This document shows positions 12,139-13,956 of a DNA stretch of 13,956 bases, one piece after another. A model generated the notes under the pieces. That model made no database searches, was not told the origin of the DNA, and saw nothing but the letters and a program-made list of their open reading frames with translations. A program made the translations under genes and the position numbers. The stretch spans positions 1-13,956 of the forward strand of contig SKNC01000133.1 in the NCBI GenBank assembly GCA_007120745.1, written 5' to 3'. Positions within the stretch are counted from its first letter, which is position 1. Each line of letters opens with the position of its first letter. Source of the DNA: Bacillota bacterium. GTDB lineage: Bacteria > Bacillota > Dethiobacteria > SKNC01.

Positions 12139-13124
12139 TTTATTTTGGCATAATGTTTTTTTGCCTTATTTTTTTCTCCCGCCAGTTCATAAAGTACCCC
12201 CAGTTCCAGGTGAATGGCAGTTAATCTACTGTTCATTTGAGCAGCTTTTTCCACATAGTAGATAGCTTCTTTTAAGAAACCCAGGTTTCCATAGGATTTT
12301 CCCAGGTAATATAATATCTCCCAGTCATTATCAAAGTATTTTAAGGCTTCTTTAAAATACTCTATCCCTTCTTCATATTGATTCATATTGTAACAGGCAG
12401 CCCCCAGGTTGAAGTAAACATCAAAAAATTGGTCATCCAGTTCCAGGGCTTTCTTAAACTCCTTCAATGCCTCTTCATACTTCTCCTGCTCCGCGAAAAC
12501 ATTTCCCCGGCAGTTGTGCACAATCGCTCTGAATTTAGAATTGTGATTCAACGCTAAAATCATGTTAAATTCCTTCAACGCCTTCTCATATCTGCCCATT
12601 TCACTAAAAGCCAACCCCAGGTAAAAACGGCCTGCCATGAAATCTGGCTCCATTTCAATTACTTTTGAAAATTCTTCCACTGCTTCTTTCATCATGGACA
12701 GGTCAAAATACCCGATTCCCCTTCGAAAAGACCGGGTAGTCTCCAGGTCATCTATGGTCATAATGATATATTCACCCATATTTTGAAGCCCATTTCTGTT
12801 AATCGTATTAGTGCTGGGCCCGGGAAGGCTGTTATCTTCTTTTTCCTGCCCTAAATCTTCATCTAAAAAGTCAAGCTTCTCTAAAAGTCCCTCCGGTACA
12901 ATATCGAAGAGTTCTTCCGGAAGATCTAAATTATATTCCAGCTGCATGGTATTGACCTTTTCTTCAAATTTCAGCCAGTGATTAACCAGTTGGTCCATCT
13001 GCCTGCGAAGCTCTAACAGTTTTTCCGTCAGCACTTGCACCTCCTGTGGACTGGCGCCGCTAGAAAATTTTTTTTCTATTTCCTTCAGTTCAGAAAATAC
13101 TTTGTTAAAATAACCATTTATCAT
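12129..13124 (-). CDS. Tetratricopeptide repeat protein with N-terminal coiled coil
   Basis: This 331-residue cytoplasmic protein has no signal peptide or membrane segment. Residues about 5-65 are charged and heptad-like (KEIEKKF, LTEKLLELRRQMDQL, WLKFEEKVNTM), suggesting a coiled coil. An acidic linker (about 70-110) leads to six consecutive tetratricopeptide repeats from about 131 to the end, each with the usual G/A/Y-F positions (for example YLGLAFSEMGRYEKALKEF and NLGAACYNMNQYEEGIEYF). Such repeats form a protein-binding superhelix; the partner is unknown. The ATG at 13124 has an excellent GGAGGT site 6 nt upstream. It appears to be transcribed alone, with a terminator at its stop codon and the divergent tRNA operon behind it. 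I cannot assign a more specific role. Confidence 0.9.
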   Translation of the reverse strand: MINGYFNKVFSELKEIEKKFSSGASPQEVQVLTEKLLELRRQMDQLVNHWLKFEEKVNTMQLEYNLDLPEELFDIVPEGLLEKLDFLDEDLGQEKEDNSLPGPSTNTINRNGLQNMGEYIIMTIDDLETTRSFRRGIGYFDLSMMKEAVEEFSKVIEMEPDFMAGRFYLGLAFSEMGRYEKALKEFNMILALNHNSKFRAIVHNCRGNVFAEQEKYEEALKEFKKALELDDQFFDVYFNLGAACYNMNQYEEGIEYFKEALKYFDNDWEILYYLGKSYGNLGFLKEAIYYVEKAAQMNSRLTAIHLELGVLYELAGEKNKAKKHYAKIKGQ

Positions 13125-13276
13125 ATTTAAACCTCCATAAACGTAATAATCCTTTGTACTGTTATTTGCAAAAAATAAAGAATGTATACCTTAACATAAA
13201 TAAGAGAAAATTATAAATAAATCAGTTAAATAATTGCATTTTATAAGAATTTCTTTTTCCTTAACCCTTATAATCA

Positions 13277-13305
13277 TTGACGACAGCAAAAAAATGCGCT
13301 ATACT
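13277..13305 (+). promoter_or_regulatory. Promoter of the tRNA-Gln-Lys-Leu operon
   Basis: TTGACG (13277-13282), a 17-bp spacer and TATACT (13300-13305) each match the consensus at 5 of 6 positions. The start site would be near 13312, about 20 nt before tRNA-Gln. Confidence 0.7.
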
Positions 13306-13330
13306 AATAATTGTGTTTTTGAGGCTTTAT

Positions 13331-13405
13331 TGGGGTGTAGCCAAGCGGTAAGGCACGGGACTTTGGATCCTGCACGCGGAGGTTCGAATCCTCCCACCCC
13401 AGCCA
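13331..13405 (+). tRNA. tRNA-Gln (anticodon TTG)
   Basis: 75 nt with a full cloverleaf: acceptor TGGGGTG/CACCCCA, anticodon stem CGGGA/TCCTG with loop CTTTGGA (anticodon TTG), T arm GGAGG-TTCGAAT-CCTCC, discriminator G and encoded CCA. Confidence 0.97.
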
Positions 13406-13433
13406 TTGAATTTTAAAAGAAATATGTTATAAT
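13406..13433 (+). promoter_or_regulatory. Possible internal promoter for tRNA-Lys
   Basis: A perfect TATAAT (13428-13433) with an extended TGT element (13425-13427) and a TTGAAT -35 (13406-13411) at 16 bp lies in the short spacer between tRNA-Gln and tRNA-Lys. The -35 starts directly after the tRNA-Gln CCA. Confidence 0.5.
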
Positions 13434-13442
13434 GTTTGAGAG

Positions 13443-13518
13443 GAGCCATTAGCTCAGTTGGAAGAGCACCTGACTTTTAATCAGGGTGTCCCAGGTTCGA
13501 GCCCTGGATGGCTCACCA
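13443..13518 (+). tRNA. tRNA-Lys (anticodon TTT)
   Basis: 76 nt: acceptor GAGCCAT/ATGGCTC, D arm GCTC/GAGC, anticodon stem CCTGA/TCAGG with loop CTTTTAA (anticodon TTT), T arm CCAGG-TTCGAGC-CCTGG and encoded CCA. Confidence 0.97.
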
Positions 13519-13523
13519 TTTTT

Positions 13524-13609
13524 GCGAGAGTGGCGGAACGGCAGACGCGCTAGGTTCAGGGTCTAGTGCCCGTACGGGTGTGAGGGTTCAAATCCCTCCT
13601 CTCGCACCA
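13524..13609 (+). tRNA. tRNA-Leu (anticodon CAG)
   Basis: 86 nt with the long variable arm of class II tRNAs (CCCGTACGGG stem-loop). Acceptor GCGAGAG/CTCTCGC, anticodon loop TTCAGGG (anticodon CAG), T arm GAGGG-TTCAAAT-CCCTC, discriminator A and encoded CCA. It begins 5 nt after tRNA-Lys, so the two are co-transcribed. Confidence 0.97.
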
Positions 13610-13664
13610 TTTGAAATCAAGGGTTAAATTAACAACCTTTAGCATATCAAGTTTATATGACTTT

Positions 13665-13700
13665 AAAAAACTGGAGACAGCTGTCTCCAGTTTTTATATT
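13665..13700 (+). terminator. Rho-independent terminator of the tRNA operon
   Basis: A GC-rich perfect stem CTGGAGAC / GTCTCCAG with AGCT loop (13671-13690) is preceded by six A and followed by TTTTTATATT, so the stem can extend to 13 bp. It is symmetric enough to work in both directions. Confidence 0.9.
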
Positions 13701-13793
13701 CAGATGATTTTCCTAATTTGAGCGGGAATGCTTTGTGTTTCAAATTTTTGTCACATATAATTAAAAATTAACATTATTTTAAAATAAATACTA

Positions 13794-13822
13794 TTGCTTA
13801 AATTAACAAATACTGGTATACT
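13794..13822 (+). promoter_or_regulatory. Predicted promoter of abrB
   Basis: TTGCTT (13794-13799), a 17-bp spacer ending in TGG (extended -10) and TATACT (13817-13822). The start site would be near 13829. Confidence 0.55.
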
Positions 13823-13825
13823 AAT

Positions 13826-13848
13826 ATCAAATTTTGTAAAAATTTGAT
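13826..13848. promoter_or_regulatory. Perfect 10-bp dyad over the abrB start site
   Basis: ATCAAATTTT (13826-13835) and AAAATTTGAT (13839-13848) flank a 3-bp centre, immediately after the -10 box and ending 2 nt before the AGGAGG ribosome site. The position fits a repressor operator. AbrB is known to autorepress and prefers AT-rich DNA, so autoregulation is plausible but inferred. Confidence 0.5.
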
Positions 13849-13865
13849 GAAGGAGGCAGAACTAT

Positions 13866-13956
13866 TTGAAATCTACGGGAATCGTTCGAAAAGTTGATGA
13901 GTTAGGAAGGGTAGTAATACCGATTGAGTTAAGAAGAACTCTGGGAATTCATGAAA
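13866..13956 (+). CDS. abrB: AbrB-family transition-state regulator (partial, N-terminus only)
   Basis: Thirty codons are visible before the window ends. From a TTG start, the product opens with KSTGIVRKVDELGRVVIPIE and continues with LRRTLGIHE, nearly identical to the DNA-binding swapped-hairpin domain of Bacillus subtilis AbrB. AbrB proteins are small dimers or tetramers that repress stationary-phase and sporulation genes. The TTG start is chosen because AGGAGG at 13851-13856 lies 9 nt upstream, the reading frame matches the family from its first residue, and no ATG is available; a TTG start is also used in B. subtilis. It has its own promoter and an operator-like dyad, and the upstream tRNA terminator isolates it. 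A SpoVT-like paralogue is less likely because of the very close match to AbrB, but the C-terminal half is not visible. Confidence 0.93.
   Translation, partial: MKSTGIVRKVDELGRVVIPIELRRTLGIHE

Noticed and set aside
13143..13171. TTGCAA-N17-TATTAC as minus-strand promoter of the TPR gene
   Set aside because: Only 4 of 6 matches in each box, and the start would fall on the ribosome site; the real promoter is not clear.
13234..13416. Short plus-strand open frame
   Set aside because: It runs through the tRNA-Gln gene and its promoter.
1..13956. CRISPR array, prophage, toxin-antitoxin or defence system
   Set aside because: No regularly spaced repeats, integrase, capsid, nuclease or toxin-like genes were found on either strand.

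Overview
The window looks like a chromosomal segment of an anaerobic, probably spore-forming Firmicute of the class Clostridia in the broad sense. The reasons are strong GGAGG-type ribosome binding sites, sigma-A-like promoters, an AbrB gene with a TTG start, NuoE/NuoF-type flavin and iron-sulfur subunits paired with a four-cluster ferredoxin subunit, an ATP-dependent PEP carboxykinase, and tRNA genes with encoded CCA. I cannot name a genus from the sequence alone.

Layout. (1) 1-2165, minus strand: an electron-transfer operon read leftwards, in the order 16-cysteine ferredoxin-like subunit, NuoE-like [2Fe-2S] subunit, NuoF-like FMN/NAD subunit (cut by the window edge). Any catalytic dehydrogenase or hydrogenase subunit would lie beyond position 1. 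(2) 2166-2538: a divergent control region in which two opposing -35 hexamers overlap. (3) 2539-4131, plus strand: pckA, ending 2 nt from the stop codon of the convergent gene. (4) 4134-12019, minus strand: a long co-directional cluster, in transcription order MTA/MTI-type phosphorylase, mtnA, class II aldolase, mtaD-type deaminase, surE, rtcB, deoC and, after a 235-nt gap holding a REP-like remnant and a strong dyad, an unknown membrane-anchored protein. (5) 12129-13124, minus strand: a six-TPR protein with its own terminator. (6) 13277-13700, plus strand: tRNA-Gln, tRNA-Lys, tRNA-Leu and a terminator. (7) 13794-13956, plus strand: promoter, operator-like dyad and the first 30 codons of abrB.

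How the genes may work together. The core of the long cluster encodes a coherent route for disposing of S-adenosylmethionine by-products. An MtaD-type deaminase turns 5'-methylthioadenosine (MTA), and probably 5'-deoxyadenosine, into the inosine form. A phosphorylase with 6-oxopurine specificity residues (Glu166, Asn208) releases hypoxanthine and the 1-phosphate sugar. MtnA makes the ribulose-1-phosphate, and the FucA-type class II aldolase cleaves it to DHAP plus methylthioacetaldehyde (or acetaldehyde). DeoC yields glyceraldehyde-3-phosphate plus acetaldehyde from deoxyribose-5-phosphate, and SurE can supply nucleosides from nucleotides, so the cluster reads as a sugar-carbon recovery operon feeding triose phosphates. 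None of the classical methionine-salvage genes (mtnK, mtnBCDE), no pfs/mtnN and no SAM riboswitch is seen here. RtcB, an RNA ligase, is an unexplained member: it lies 39 nt from surE and 1 nt from deoC.

The most interesting signals are the deaminase-first (inosine) version of the DHAP shunt with rtcB inside its operon, the REP-like element after deoC, and the compact regulatory architecture at 2369-2478, 12048-12138 and 13794-13848. I found no CRISPR array, intact mobile element, rRNA or defence system.
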